Assembly (NCBI GenBank): GCA_033557465.1
Contig: CM066036.1
Coordinates: 588,959,574-589,023,573, forward strand
Source of the DNA: Ichthyophis bannanicus
Lineage: Eukaryota; Chordata; Amphibia; Gymnophiona; Ichthyophiidae
DNA length: 64,000 nt
Direction of reading: 5' to 3'
This document shows, piece after piece, positions 11,934 to 23,619 of this stretch (positions are counted from its first letter, which is position 1; each line of letters opens with the position of its first letter). A program made the position numbers and the translations under genes. The notes under the pieces are model-generated. The model did not search any database and was not told where the DNA came from. It saw only the letters and a list, made by a program, of their open reading frames with translations.

Positions 11934-11949
11934 GGGGTATGTTTACTAA
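10400..11949 (+). pseudogene. CR1-like LINE reverse transcriptase and C-terminus, broken
   Basis: RT motifs are spread over three frames: the SPGPD-type motif decayed near 10,622, NYRPVSLS (10,783), QHGFRQGRSC (10,891) and VYLDFQNAFDKVP (10,993). The PQ(R)SVLGPLL region lies near 11,170, and the FADD motif is interrupted by a one-base loss near 11,265. The C-terminal part (11,314-11,933) is open, with KLEDWASKWQMKFN, TQEKD, LEYCVQFW and LEKVQRRATK. The last codons (to 11,949) come from the transposon that cut the LINE. Confidence 0.85.
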
Positions 11950-12248
11950 ACCGTCTTTATGTTCCCGGAGCTAGTTGCAGCGATAATGTGAAGGATGCCA
12001 TATAAGGAGTGGGCGTTCCGGTCTTAAGGTAGCAATCGCGGGTTATCGCGCGATAAAGTGCACCATATCCATTATTGCGCAATAGAGGGAGCCGCGCACG
12101 TTACCGCTTGTTAACTTTAACTTCGTGTGCTGACCTGCAATCACAGCAATACAATACAATGACTGATGAAACAGGGGTCATGAGTTCCATCTCCCAGTGG
12201 GCTTAATGAGTAAGGCTGTCGAGGCATTACCCTTTACTTTAAATCAGT

Positions 12249-12530
12249 GCTGTCTGAGGCATTTCCTTTTTTAATTTAAATTAGTGCTGCCAGCAAACAC
12301 AACCTCACAGTGCCGTAACCTAAGGTGCCGCACAACGCACCCTATAAGGCACTCCAGAGGGCACATTATAAAGTGCACTGTCTGCCAAGGCACCTTATAA
12401 TGTTCCCTATAGGGCGCTTTATAAGGCGCTTTATAGGGCACCTTATGAGGCACCTTAAGGTTACAGCACTGTGAGGGTGTTTTTGCTGGCAGCACTAATT
12501 TAAATTAAAAAAGGAAATGCCTCAGACAGC
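12249..12530. repeat. About 280-bp palindrome with AAGGCACC-rich loop
   Basis: The left arm (about 12,249-12,331, containing TTTAATTTAAATTAGTGCTG and GCCAGC) is mirrored by the right arm (about 12,450-12,530). The loop is made of short imperfect repeats of GCACCTTATA and its complement. Copies at 41,395-41,620 and 59,995-60,220 retain the GCACC/GGTGC repeats but not the perfect arms. Confidence 0.7.
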
Positions 12531-12540
12531 CCTATCAAAT

Positions 12541-12616
12541 AACACCACTGTGGGATCAAACCCAAGACCTCTGCCTCCACAGTCAGTGAAGTAACCAGTG
12601 GGCTACATCTCTATAG
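12541..12616 (-). other. tRNA-like module (pol III A/B-box type)
   Basis: On the minus strand, GATGTAGCCCACTGGTTAC gives an A-box-like segment. GGGTTTGATCCC gives a B-box-like segment about 45 bases later. It matches the module at 41,245-41,314 in kind and sits in the reversed Harbinger-like element. The ends do not form a complete tRNA acceptor stem, so I do not call a tRNA gene. Confidence 0.45.
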
Positions 12617-13290
12617 TGACTAACAAACCCCTGGCTGGCTACAGAAGGACTGCAGGTCACCACACAAACTGTCTGCTGTGATTACCAGGATAGGGTTAAC
12701 CCACCCGTACCCATGATGCACTGCACATGCAGATCAGAAGTCTTCAGATGATCACAAGATGGGGTATGCACCCCCACAGCATCTTGGCCTGGTAGGGGGA
12801 ACTGACCGTGTGTGTTGCTGGCACAGAGTAGCTACAGACCGACACATTGTGGGGGTACTGTGCTCACCCTGAGGGTGAGGTGGAGTGCCCACCACTAGTG
12901 GTGGCAGTAGGGACTATCAACCCCAGTCCTGTTGGGGAACAAGCACCCTACAGGGCAGTCAATGCAGATCTGTACGCATCCATAAGGCAATGGCAGACAG
13001 ACAGTAAGCCTGAAAATGCTCAGCTGCCCCCAGCACTATCTGACATTCTCCAGCCACTGCACCCTGCAAGGTGTTTCAGCCATACACATACTAACTGCAG
13101 ACAGTCTGCTAGCTAGTCCATAGTGCATGATCCTGGAGGAGATGTGTGCACCCAAAACTGGGATGTACGCACACACGCACGCACCAAGCAGATAATTCAG
13201 TGATTGGGCCCCAGAAAAGAGAACCCATACATATCACTTGAGAGAAATACTATTAATAGCACTATGGGGGAACCTAGCCATGCCGTAGTC

Positions 13291-13830
13291 CAGGGGTGGG
13301 CACCTCCGGTCCTGGAGGGCCGCAGACCAGTCAGGTTTTCGGGATATCCCTAATGAACATGCATGAGATATATATGCATTAGAGATATCCTGCCAACCTG
13401 ACTGGTTTGTGGCCCTCCAGGGCTGGATTTGGAGACCCCTGCCTTAGACCTCTGTCATTTAAGATCATGAGTGGGCAAGGTACAGATGTCTTAGACATCG
13501 AAAGGGTATATAGAATGTGTCACATTCCTCCTCGATTCTCACCACCACCAAAAAGTTGTCTAATAGACAATGGTGGTGAGAAGTGAGGAGGACTGTGACA
13601 AATTCTATCTAACCTTTTTGATGTCTTGGACATCTGCACCTTGTCCACTCACAATCTTAAATGACAGAGCGTTATAAGGCAGGGGTCTCCAGATCGAGCC
13701 CTGGTGGGCCACAAACCAGTCAGGTTGGCAGGATATCTCTAATGCATATATATCTCATGCATATTCATTAGAGATATCCCGAAATCCTGACTGGTCTGCG
13801 GCCCTCCAGGACCAGGTTTGCCCACCCCTG
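13291..13830. mobile_element. hAT-type foldback element, 540 bp
   Basis: Starts CAGGGGTGGGC and ends GCCCACCCCTG. Each end is itself a roughly 155-bp foldback (AACCTGACTGG against CCAGTCAGGTT). Between them lies a roughly 230-bp palindrome. It is the same element as 17,274-17,819 and 39,551-40,096. The 8-bp flanks (CCGTAGTC and GGTTAGCC) are only weakly alike, so this copy is older or its duplication has decayed. Confidence 0.75.
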
Positions 13831-15500
13831 GGTTAGCCTCTCCAGTACCCATGATGCACTGCACATGCAGAATAGCAGTCTGCAGCTGATCAACAAATGG
13901 AGAATGTACTGCTCCATCACCTCAGCTCTGTAAGATGCACTGACAATGTATGCTACAAGCACATAACAGATACAAATCATGCTACTGAGCAGTTCCAGCA
14001 GTCACCCTGAGGGTGAGGATGGGTGCCCAACACCTGGTCCTGAGAGCTTGGACCTGCTAGAGATGGTCTCTGCAGCTATGTTACAGTTCCATATCACTGC
14101 TACTGTGTTATGCTCCTCTCCTTGTTTCTTGCATGGTTGTGGTGTTCTGTAGGCATCTGATACTTCTGTATTCTGCTCTTGTTGGATAGGGACTCTTCAG
14201 GAACAGTACATGTCAGTACTTAGTGTAGCAGTGGCTGCTGTCACTGTCCTGCTATGATCACAGTGAACAGACCAGGAATAGCCCCTGTCCCAACTATCTG
14301 AAACTACCAATCTATCACAGCAAGCACAGTACTAGCTCAGCCATGCATATACCAACTATGGTCAAACTGCTAGTAAGCACACAACACATTAAAACACAGT
14401 ATGTGGCTCAATGACTGTACTCCCAGAACAGGGAGTGCACTCACATCATTGGTGCTAAACACTACAGTAGAACAGCAGTATGTGGATACATAGCCATGCC
14501 ATGGTCACAGCTTGGTCAGAGTGAGAGTTCCCTCGCAACATGAAATGCTGTGGCCACCCAGGCCATGCACATGGCAGACGGGCACTACGAAGTCTCAGCC
14601 ATTGACCCTACCTCTGATGCAGACACATCCTGGCCAAACTGCTGTGTTTCAGGCCATACCCAGAATCCTCATCATGCACATTTGCAGACTAACACTGGGA
14701 ACAGCTTAGGCAATGTGAGCTACAGTGAAGTGCGGAAGGCCACAGAACTCTGGAGAGACATATACACACATGCATCACCATGCTGTGCGAAAGTGGGAAT
14801 GGGTGGCATTCCTGCCTTCCAATTTGGTCTCCCTATCAGCTCAAGCATTGTTAATGTGTGCTCATTGTGCAGGCTCTAAAGTTCACACCCATTGTTAATG
14901 CCCACTCAGTGTGCCAGTACTATCAGCCTGCCTTTCCATCTAGCTGTGGATAGCAGAGCCTGTCTGTGTGGCTGAATGGTGTTTGTACCCTTGCTGGCAG
15001 ATTCATTGGTGTTTGCACAATCTGGTGCTGTACTTGCACTGTTTACCTACAGGGACATGCAATACATGAGCTGCAGCTAGATCTTGAACCTGTGACCCTC
15101 CATGCATATTCACACTGACTTTGTGTGTCAAGCCACTGTGCTTTTGGAGTTAAACTAGCATGCAAGGCTGGCCCAAAGATTTCTGCCACCCCTGGAGAAA
15201 CTCTGGTCATGCCGCCCCCCTCTGAGCTGCACCACCTCCCTCTTCCGAGCCATGCTGCCACTGAGTCTGTCGGTAGGAGGGAGGGGACGGCATAGCAGTT
15301 CATGTGCTTTGACCTCCCTCTGACATAACCTCCTGTTGGAGGTGTTTCAGGAGCAGCAGGCTACATGTGCTGTAACACATGGCCTGCTGTGGGCACCATG
15401 CAATGCCACCCAGAGGTCTTCCATTTTAGGCGGCTGCCTAGCCTGCCTAGTAGATGGCCCTGCCCTGCTAACATGCAGTAAGCGCAATGGTTCCATGCTA

Positions 15501-16869
15501 ACTGTTGGGGCATGCCAAGCATGTTCTTAGTGGTTATGTTCTTAGTGCTTATGGCACTGAAATGTTCTTAACATGTGGCTGAGATATTTGCAATTAATGC
15601 GAGTGGCATTAATTATCCCAGCACTAGCTCAATGTGCTGTCAACACCAACTCTGCACCCCTAACCTGCTCGTTCCTCATCCTATCGCATACTAAGCAGTT
15701 AGTGTGGCATTTATACCATGCTGGCTGTTTTTTTGCATGCAATAGCCATTACAGTAGTCCTGTAATTATTAGCACACTTTAATAAGCATGCCACATAAAT
15801 TACTTAGCAGTCCATTTGATAGAAAGCACCTTAATTTAATGTCATGGTTTAATATCAGAACAACAGTATCTCATGTACTTCTTTCTATTACTTATATATT
15901 ATAAACATTTTCTAATCTCTGGCTCATTTCTAAATAAGAAACTTATTGCATAAAAATATCTGAACAGAGAAGAGTAAGAAAAGTGAAGGACATGAACAGA
16001 TGGTATATCAATCTTCTGTATTTATACAATTTCTTTTTAATGCAGCGTGTGGGTTGTTTTCTCTTACCTTGAATATTGTTTCAAAGATTGGCATATTTTC
16101 TTATCTTTCTAGATCAATGTGACATTTGCAGTTATCATAAAGTGGGAGCCCATTTAATGATGTTAATGCTTCCTTAATGCAAAAATAAAATCACCTTCTT
16201 TATAAAAGCAAACAGCTTAAATGTCCCAAAGAGACCATTGAAATATGTGACATTTGCAATTACTGGTGACTAGATGGCTCAGTGACACACAGGTAAAGGA
16301 TATCTTAAAAGCACCGTGGATGTTCATTAATCAGAACATCAAATATCAAGGCTACATTCTCAACTAGCATGAAAAAATAAGTATTGTGTACATATTTGTA
16401 TAGATGTCTATAGATACAGATATATTAAACAGGCAATACTGTTTATATTATAACAGCACTAAATTGGATATTCTAGATGGGGTAACATCTGAATGCTGCA
16501 TTATGTTACTTTAAAATATTGTGAGACCAATGTTCTAAGGGTGTAGGCAACTAACTTTGAGAGCTAGGCTCCTAAATTGGCCTTTGAAAATTTGCTAGAG
16601 CTGTGTCTAAATTTATGCTGCTAGTTTCACTTGGCTTTGGAGCGTAAAAAGCAAGTTACAATAGGAAAGCATTTAGAACAGGGAAAAAAACGTTTGGAGC
16701 TTTGCAAACGTATATGTATATTGCAATATACACACATAAAGTGTTTCTTAAAAATTACCTAAGGTATAAGACTACATGCAATGTCATGAAAGTTCATACT
16801 TCAACTGTAGATGTTGCCAGGGATGCGTTCTGGGTGGAGCACAGATGGAATCAAGAAGCATGCAAATTG
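15501..16869. other. Unassigned AT-rich DNA
   Basis: No coding region, tandem repeat or transposon end recognised. The short open frames are unsupported. Confidence 0.4.
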
Positions 16870-17231
16870 GGGGCATAATCCCCCCAATTTACATGGTTAG
16901 TGCCGCTGAATATTCTTAATTTGTGCCACTGAAGACCCCAACACTAAGCGCTTAGTGTCAGAGCATTATGGGGATTGAGCAGGGGCAGTACCGCAGATTA
17001 ATCGGGCTGCGGCGATATTCAGATGAATGGCTATGTAACTTTAGCCAGTTTTGCAATCTGGCCAGTGGCTGAATATCGCTGCTAATGGACTGCAAATTCC
17101 TGATCCAGGCAACCTGGGTATTCAATGCTGGTGCCTGGATATGGCCTGGGCATTGAATATCTGGGTCAAAAATAAAGCAGCAACGGCTAGCCACTTTAAG
17201 TGTGCTAGCCATCGCCTCTGAAAATGCCCCA
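16870..17231. mobile_element. Candidate MITE
   Basis: The interval begins GGGGCAT and ends ATGCCCC, with ATTG on both outer sides. Its inner part (a GAATATCGCTGC-type block) resembles non-autonomous DNA elements with GATATTC motifs such as the one at 18,505. The inverted repeat is short, so the call is tentative. Confidence 0.35.
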
Positions 17232-17273
17232 TTGATAATACAATTTTCAGAGAGGTAGGTTGTTAGTCTGGAG

Positions 17274-17819
17274 CAGGGGTGGGCAAACCTGGTCCTGGAG
17301 GGCCGCAGACCAGTCAGGTTTTTGGGATATCCCTAATGAATATGCATGAGATATATATGCATTAGAGATATCCTGCCAACCTGACTGGTTTGTGGCCCTC
17401 CAGGGCTGGATCTGGAGACCCCTGCCTTACACCTCTGTCATTTAAGATCGTGAGTGGACAAGGTGCAGATGTCCAAGACATCAAAAAGGTTAGATAGAAT
17501 TTGTCACAGTCCTCCTCACTTCTCACCACCACCAAAAAATTGTCTATTAGACAACTTTTTGGTGGTGGTGAGAATTGAGGAGGAATGTGACACATTCTAT
17601 ATACCCTTTCGATGTCTAGGACATCTGTACCTTGCCCACTCACGATCTTAAATGACAGAGGTGTAAGGCAGGGGTCTCCAAATCCAGGCCTGGAGGGCCA
17701 CAAACCAGTCAGGTTGGCAGGATATCTCTAATGCATATATATCTCATGCATGTTCATTAGGGATATCCCGAAAACCTGACTGGTCTGCGGCCCTCCAGGA
17801 CCGGAGGTGCCCACCTCTG
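17274..17819. mobile_element. hAT-type foldback element, 546 bp
   Basis: Identical in length and layout to 39,551-40,096. The outer ends are CAGGGGTGGGC and GCCCACCTCTG. There is a 155-bp foldback at each end and an inner palindrome centred near the TTGTCTATTAGACAA stretch (about 17,540-17,560). The flanks GTCTGGAG and TTCTAGAC agree at five of eight positions, compatible with a decayed 8-bp target duplication. It has no coding capacity. Confidence 0.75.
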
Positions 17820-18504
17820 TTCTAGACTAATCAATTCATTGAGGCATGAGCTTTCAAGATACAAAGGCATCTGACAGTGGACTTTTGTCCTTGAAAGTTC
17901 ATGCATCGATAAATTAGCTGGTCTATAAGGTACCACTTGCCTCTGTCATATTAAAATACCTTAATCTATGCATGAATTTATGTCTGTGACCTCAGTGTAG
18001 TTGCGACATAAATGTCTCTGTATCTTTATAAAACTAGGCTAAAACAAGTGTCTTCTTGCCCTCTAAATCTAGGTGCTCCTTAATCTAAACAAATTAATGG
18101 CAGGCTTAAATTTAGAAGCATAACGTTCAGGGTCCTACATTTCAGTGAATTTTCATCTGAAAATGCAAAAGCCCATTTTAGATTGTTGAGATTGGAATTG
18201 AGAAATCCAGGTCAGGACGTGCTCAGTTTCCCCTGTATTTTACAAAAGGCTGTGCCAGCCATTTGTAAAATACATATAAGAATGTGCAGGAGTACACATG
18301 TATTTGCTGGCACATACAGCAGGAACAGCTATTTTTGAAATTTATATGTGCACAAAAAAAACAGCATCAACTGAGCAGTTTCCACATATAACTGCTAGCA
18401 CTTAGGCATGGAAGCAGTGATTTGGCTACTTCTATATAGAAGTACTGGCACTTACATATATATAGGGGTAATTTTATAAGGAGGTGCCTATTTTTAGGCA
18501 ATAA
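17820..18504. other. Unassigned DNA flanking a MITE
   Basis: No gene recognised. The stretch ends with TAA, the target duplication of the next element. Confidence 0.4.
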
Positions 18505-18882
18505 GGGCCCGATATACATTTGCTGAACTTTAATCCCAGATATTCAATCCAGGGCCATATCTGCCCACTGGAATTGAGTATCCGGATCTAACGCAACAAA
18601 TGGAATATTGAGCCACTGCTGGTTAGCTCCTACAAGTAAAGGTAGTTGTGATTTTCCCACAGGTTGCTAAACCGCAGCCCAGTTAGCAAGGGGAGCCACT
18701 TCCAGTCCGCCCTGCAATGCCCACAACACGCCCCGATGCTACACAATTAGCATCAGGGCGTATAGCAGCAGAACCCATGGACATTCAGAGGCATTTACAT
18801 GGTTTACAGACCTGTAAACCGTGTAAATGCCGCTTAGAAGGATATTCAGTGGCACTAACCATGTTAGTTGAATATCGGGCCC
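18505..18882. mobile_element. Harbinger-type MITE with TAA duplication
   Basis: Inverted ends GGGCCCGATAT (18,505) and ATATCGGGCCC (ending 18,882) are flanked on both sides by TAA (18,502-18,504 and 18,883-18,885). A three-base TWA duplication is typical of PIF/Harbinger. The element is 378 bp and non-coding, with several inner hairpins (for example CATTTACATGGTTTACAG against CTGTAAACCGTGTAAATG near 18,800). Confidence 0.75.
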
Positions 18883-19112
18883 TAAGAACTCATGTAAATG
18901 CCAGTAAATGCTGACATTTAAGTGGCCACATACCAACCACTATAGAAATGTGCGTGTTGATTGCATGGCATGTATGTTCACTGTGGGTGTGCACAAGAGT
19001 GGAATTTGGGCAGAGCATAGGCGGTACAAGCAAGCACACACATGATTATAAAGTCCCATAATCTACATGTGCACTTCCAAAATATAGGCACATTCATTTA
19101 CATTGACTCTAA
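18883..19112. other. Short unassigned spacer
   Basis: No feature seen. It ends with TAA directly before the transposon start at 19,113. Confidence 0.4.
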
Positions 19113-19569
19113 GGGGGATGTTTACTACACCGCGGTAAAGGAGCAAGTGTACCATTAGAGCGTCCAAAAAGCCACTTTAGCACATGCTAACGGTACCAGC
19201 AGCATAAAGCGCCCTGTGGGCGGAGAGTAGGCGTCCACGGGGCGGAGAGTGGGGGTCAATGGGTGGGAAGTGGGTGGGAACAAGGCCTGCTCTCTTAATG
19301 ACGGCACCTTAATGTTTGAAACTTTAACGCATATTAAAACCTCATGGTAAGGCTGCATTTTGAGGAGAGAGAGCCTAAATGTCTGCAATGTGCTGCACAG
19401 ACAGGTGAGCCCAAGAAATTGATAGTAGTGCTCCATTAGCAGCAACAGCATAGTGGTCAAGTATGAAAGTGCACTATGTTGATGGTGAAAACGGGGCAAA
19501 GGAGGGTGCATGTAGGTCATGCAATGGGGACCGCTGGTGCACAGGGCAAACCAGACGGTTGCCTAGGTG

Positions 19570-20050
19570 CCACATAAGACATGAAAATATGCCAGACTGT
19601 GTCAGACCAAGGTCCATCATGCCCAGTATCCTGTGTCCAACAGTGGCCAATTAGGTCATAGGTACCTAGCAGTTTCCAAAAAAGACACACAGAATGCACA
19701 ATGCATGTATTGGGCATGCAGGGGATATTCTGGGCCCCTCATTAGTAATAGTTTATGGACCGTTCCTCAGGAACCTGCTCAAACATTTCTGAAACCCAGC
19801 TACACTAACAGCTTTTATGACATCCTCCAGAAATAAATTCCAAAGTTTGAATATGCATTGACTGAGAAACTATTCACTCCCAGTAGTCCTCAGTGGCTTA
19901 CACTGTAGCCACATTGCATGTCAACTAGTCCTACTACATTTGGATGGCGTAAAAAATCAATCCACGTTTACCCAATCCACTCCAGGCAATATCATATAGA
20001 CTTCTAATATAACACCCCTCAGCCGTCTCTTCCACAGGTTGAAGAGACAT
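19570..20050 (-). mobile_element. CR1-like LINE 3' fragment inside the Harbinger-like element
   Basis: The minus strand shows the end of a CR1 ORF2 and its 3' tail (ACCTTGGTCTGACACAGTC). The fragment corresponds to 7,557-8,135. Its position relative to the transposon start (about 440-460 bp inside in both) shows that it was captured before the element was copied. Confidence 0.65.
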
Positions 20051-22326
20051 AACATTGGCAGGCGGTGATGGGGTCCCTGCAGAGGCAGATGGTTGTGTGT
20101 GTGTGTGTGGGGGGGGGGATCTGTGGCCATCTATGTATATCTCTGCCCCTCCCCCACAATCTGGACCTTTCACCTTAGGCACCTGCCAACCCGCATGCTG
20201 GATGGGCTGGGACTGCACACCACCAACATGGACAGCACATAGGCATGTCAGCATAGTATGGGGTGTTTGCGGAGGGGGTAGCAGCACCTGCCTGCAGCAG
20301 ACCAAAGCCATGCCCTGGTCCTGTGCAGAGTGTGCAATGCAACATGTGCCAAGGTCTGTCTGATGCAAAGTATGTCAGCCCCAGGGAGTGTTGTACCCAT
20401 ATGGCAGCACTGTGGCTCCATGCACACAGTTGGTATACTTGAGCGGAGGGTCACAGGTTTGGGTCTGGGCTGTGGATTATGCATTGCATGTCCCTATGAC
20501 TAAACTCCAGCCAGCAGTGCAGGTACAACACCGACATGTTCAAACCCCAATGAATCGGTGCGGCCCACCAGGACTGCGGTTGGGAACCCCTGTCCAAGAG
20601 CAATGATCCACAGGGGTGGAAACACCCACACCCACCGGCCCCATTAGCCACTGCGTCCTGGAGAGGCAGGATGTTGGGCCCTGTGTGCATCCCCCAATAC
20701 TAGCACATGCATACCCTAGCAGTGACACCCAAGACCAGGGAATACGGTACACAGATAGTAAACGTCTGCCATGATAACTGGCACATAGCAATCCCTAATG
20801 TTAGCACAAGCGGCCCAGTGTGCTGTAGCATACCAACCTCTGAGATGTCTGTGGAGTGTGTGTCACGTCTGGAACCTGACAGTGTCCACCACCTTGGGAA
20901 GAGACCCCAACAGTACAGCATACCATAGCCATGCCTGCACTGTGCCCAGGACTGGTGCAGTGTCCTGGGCTGGAAAAAGCCTATACTGACATATGTGTGG
21001 GGGTGTGCGTCAGTCTATCCAGTGTGTTGCGTTTGCCAGCACCCTCTGCAGCACACACTGCTATCACTGTCGCTAGTATTGGCCTGGCAATGTGCATAAT
21101 GAGGAACAAGGTACTGTGGGTATAGCTGGAGAGTTCGGCCTGGGCAGGATGCACCTGCACAGGGCCCAGGGCAATGGCTGGGACATTGTAGGGCTTGCAC
21201 ACCACCTACACGGACAGGGTGGCCACGGCATGTTCTGCTGTGTGATCATGCACACCCTGACTGTGCAGTGAACACGGCTTAGCTGGGTTCCCCCATAGTG
21301 CTACACAGTGTCCTTTTGAAGTGAGATATGTTGGCTCCATCCTCTGGAGCCCTATCACTGACCCATCTGCTTGGTGAGTGTGTGCACATCCCAGGTGTGG
21401 GTGCGCACAGCACCTCCAGGAACATGCATTATGGACTAGCAGGCAGGCAGGCTGACTGCAGTTTGTATGTGTGTGGCTGGAACACCTTGCAGGGTGTAGT
21501 GGCTGGTGACTCACTCTGCTTGATGCTGGAGGATGTCATATAGTGGTGTGGGGCAGTTGTGCAGTACCAGGTCTTCTGTCTGTCACTGCCCAATGTATCG
21601 AGGCATACATATCTGCATAGACTGCCCTGGTGGGGCGTTCATTCCCTGGCAGGACTGGGGTGAACGGTACCCTCTACTGTCACCAGTGTAGGGGAGTAAA
21701 ATATAGACGTGTTCGTTGGAAACCATGTTTCCCACCCTGACCACAGAAGGTGGGTTGGGTGTTGGTACTTAAACCACCTATGGGCCCAAACCCCCCCGCC
21801 CCCCGCGGACCTGAAATCATGTGACTAGGGCATCCACACAGTGTATGAACTATTCAGGGTGTATCACAGTCCACATGGGCAAGACGTGATGTACAAATGG
21901 ACACAGGCCAATGCAAAGGGTATCTGCAGGGGCCACCTATCACACAGAGGCATCGAGGGGGACCTGTAGCATAGACCATCGCAGAAATGCCAGGTGCAGT
22001 GGAAATGGTGCTGGGCACCCCACCTCACCCTCAGGGTGAACACGGGACCCGCCCGCTGTGATGGACGGTAGCCACTCTGTGACAGTAACACACACGGTCA
22101 GAACCCCCACCAGGCTGAGGTGCTGTGGGGTTGCACATGGGCAGGACACACAACCAGGCCGAGGTGCTGGGGGGGGGGTGCATCCCGCAACACGGGACCC
22201 TTTGTAGACTGCTGATCTGCATGTGCAGTGCATCATGGGTGTGGCTTGTCCAATCCAACCCTGGCAACCACAGCAGACGGTTGGAGTGGTGACCTGCAGC
22301 CCCTCTGTAGCCAGCCAGGCATGGAG

Positions 22327-22412
22327 CAGGAGCTATAGAGATGCAGGCCACTGGCAAATGCATTGGCTGTGCAGACAGAGGTTAGGGGTTTGTACCTACT
22401 GTGGTGATATGT
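22327..22412 (+). other. tRNA-like module, degenerate
   Basis: AGCTATAGAGATGCAGGCCACTGG is followed by GGTTAGGGGTTTGTACC. It corresponds in position and wording to the modules at 41,245 and 59,846, but its A and B boxes are weaker. Confidence 0.35.
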
Positions 22413-22450
22413 GGTAGGGCTGTCTGAGTATATTCCCATGGTATCAGTGG

Positions 22451-22941
22451 AGTGTATGCAACCAATTAATACCAAGAGTCACTGACAGAATCCAAGCCAC
22501 TGGAATGTGTACAAGGCCCAGACAGAAACGAGGTCAAAAGTGACTGAGCAAGCATGAACAGGAGCAAATACCATATAGACATCTGGTAAAAGTTAAATAC
22601 ACACAAGCTCTCCATAGGTGCAAATGCTCCCCTCCCCCCTTACCCAATCAGAGTCCCCCTCTGGGCCTCTCCTTCCATTTCTCCCTCTCAAGCCAGCTGA
22701 TCAAAAGGCACATGAAAAGTGATAGATAGAGCGAGGACATCTCTGGGCAACGGAATGTGAACGTATCCCAATGAGAAATGTCTAAAGCAGACTCATTTGC
22801 ACAGACTCATGTAGACTCTGCAATAAGCAGACATCTCAAACAGGAAATTCTGAGTCTTAGCAGCAATACTAAAGGGTAGGGGGTTTAAAATCAGGGTCTA
22901 ACATACAGTTTTGTAGAGGCCACAGCCTATCACACGTATAG
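22451..22941. other. Presumed upstream region of the Myb/SANT-like gene
   Basis: No coding sequence. It includes a C-rich tract near 22,625-22,680. A promoter for the gene that follows should lie here, but I see no convincing TATA box or other core element. Confidence 0.3.
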
Positions 22942-23000
22942 TTGGTCGCAGCAATGAAAACTTTAAAACACCCCCCAACTGTTACAATGAGAAATATCCA

Positions 23001-23100
23001 CGCATGTGGCTACGCACGTGGGTACACACGAGGGTACGCACGAGGGTACGCACGGGGGTACGCACGCGGGTACGCACGGAGGTATGCACGCGGGTACGCA
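23001..23100 (+). repeat. 12-bp minisatellite, in frame with the Myb/SANT ORF
   Basis: About eight copies of a GGTACGCACGCG-type unit. The unit length is a multiple of three and the frame is open from 22,942 through the array into the Myb exon, so it could encode a Gly-Tyr-Ala-Arg repeat at the N-terminus. It may equally be 5' untranslated DNA before the Met at 23,122. Confidence 0.8.
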
Positions 23101-23121
23101 GTAAAACCATTTCTGGAGGAG

Positions 23122-23307
23122 ATGGCTGCCATGTCCAGGAAGCCTGCCTTCACCATGGCGGATCTCTACCTGCTGACAGAGTTATTCTGTCTCCGCCAGG
23201 ATCGCCTCTTCCCAGGCTCATCCCGGAGGCAGAATCTGGCCAGAGTGAGGAGGGCCTGGGAGCGCCTCACCAGGAGGTATAATAGAGGTTCTGATTACCC
23301 ACGTGAG
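23122..23307 (+). CDS. Myb/SANT-like DNA-binding protein, coding exon 1
   Basis: Encodes the Myb/SANT-like (trihelix-type) domain: a short basic lead, FTMADLYLLTELF (helix 1), an RQDRLFPG turn, and RRAWERLTRRYN (helix 2 with its Trp). The exon ends at a strong donor (GAG followed by GTAAGT at 23,308) in phase 0. Exon 2 at 50,042 continues the domain with LRKKARELRARF. Known relatives are the Myb-like second proteins of PIF/Harbinger transposons and host MSANTD/NAIF1-type proteins, which bind DNA. The Met at 23,122 directly precedes the domain. An upstream Met at 22,942 would add a Gly-Tyr-Ala-Arg repeat. The surrounding Harbinger-like DNA favours a transposon origin, but a domesticated gene cannot be excluded. 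Confidence 0.7.
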
Positions 23308-23309
23308 GT

Positions 23310-23619
23310 AAGTGCATGGGGACAGGCAACCCAAACTAGGATGTGAAGGAGAACACCTGGTAACCAAACCACCTATCAGCCACACACTCCCAGGGAATGT
23401 CATGTGTTGGTGTGTCATGCTGGGACTAACAGCAACCCCCCCCCCCCCTTAAAATAGAACCTCCCTGCCTCCAGGGGGTAGCCCTTACCACCACAGAGAT
23501 GGAGTACCCAGTACAATGTAATGGTATATGGAGCTGTTGCAGCCTCAGTGATGTGCCCTATCCACACAACACCACAGGTCCATTCCAGAGGCCAAGAGAC
23601 ACACAGGGGTATGTCCCTG
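23310..23619. other. Start of the large intron
   Basis: Intron sequence after the donor, with a C-tract near 23,436-23,450. No other feature seen before the tandem array. Confidence 0.45.

Larger units (their letters stand above)
11934..15500 (-). mobile_element. Harbinger-like element, right-end part in reverse orientation
   Basis: Starts GGGGTATGTTTACTAAAC after TAA inside a LINE. The sequence that follows is the reverse complement of the right ends of the copies at 42,254 and 60,947 (GGAGTGGGCG block, AAGGTGCC block, tRNA-like module, the CATGTGCAGTGCATCATGG block). From about 14,512 it matches 21,140-21,260 in reverse. It is interrupted by a hAT foldback at 13,291-13,830. Similarity fades near 15,200-15,500 and the far end is not defined. 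Confidence 0.55.
19113..22450 (+). mobile_element. Harbinger-like element, long left part upstream of the Myb/SANT gene
   Basis: Starts GGGGGATGTTTACTAC after TAA. It shares its first kilobases with the fragment at 7,118 and its later blocks with the copies at 37,408 and 56,526. Examples are GGCCCCATTAGCCA at 20,638, the block near 20,880 and the GCATGTGCAGTGCATCATGG block at 22,219. Immediately to the right comes the Myb/SANT-like gene, so this may be the 5' part of a very large autonomous element. The right end was not found. It contains a CR1 3' fragment at 19,570-20,050. Confidence 0.5.
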
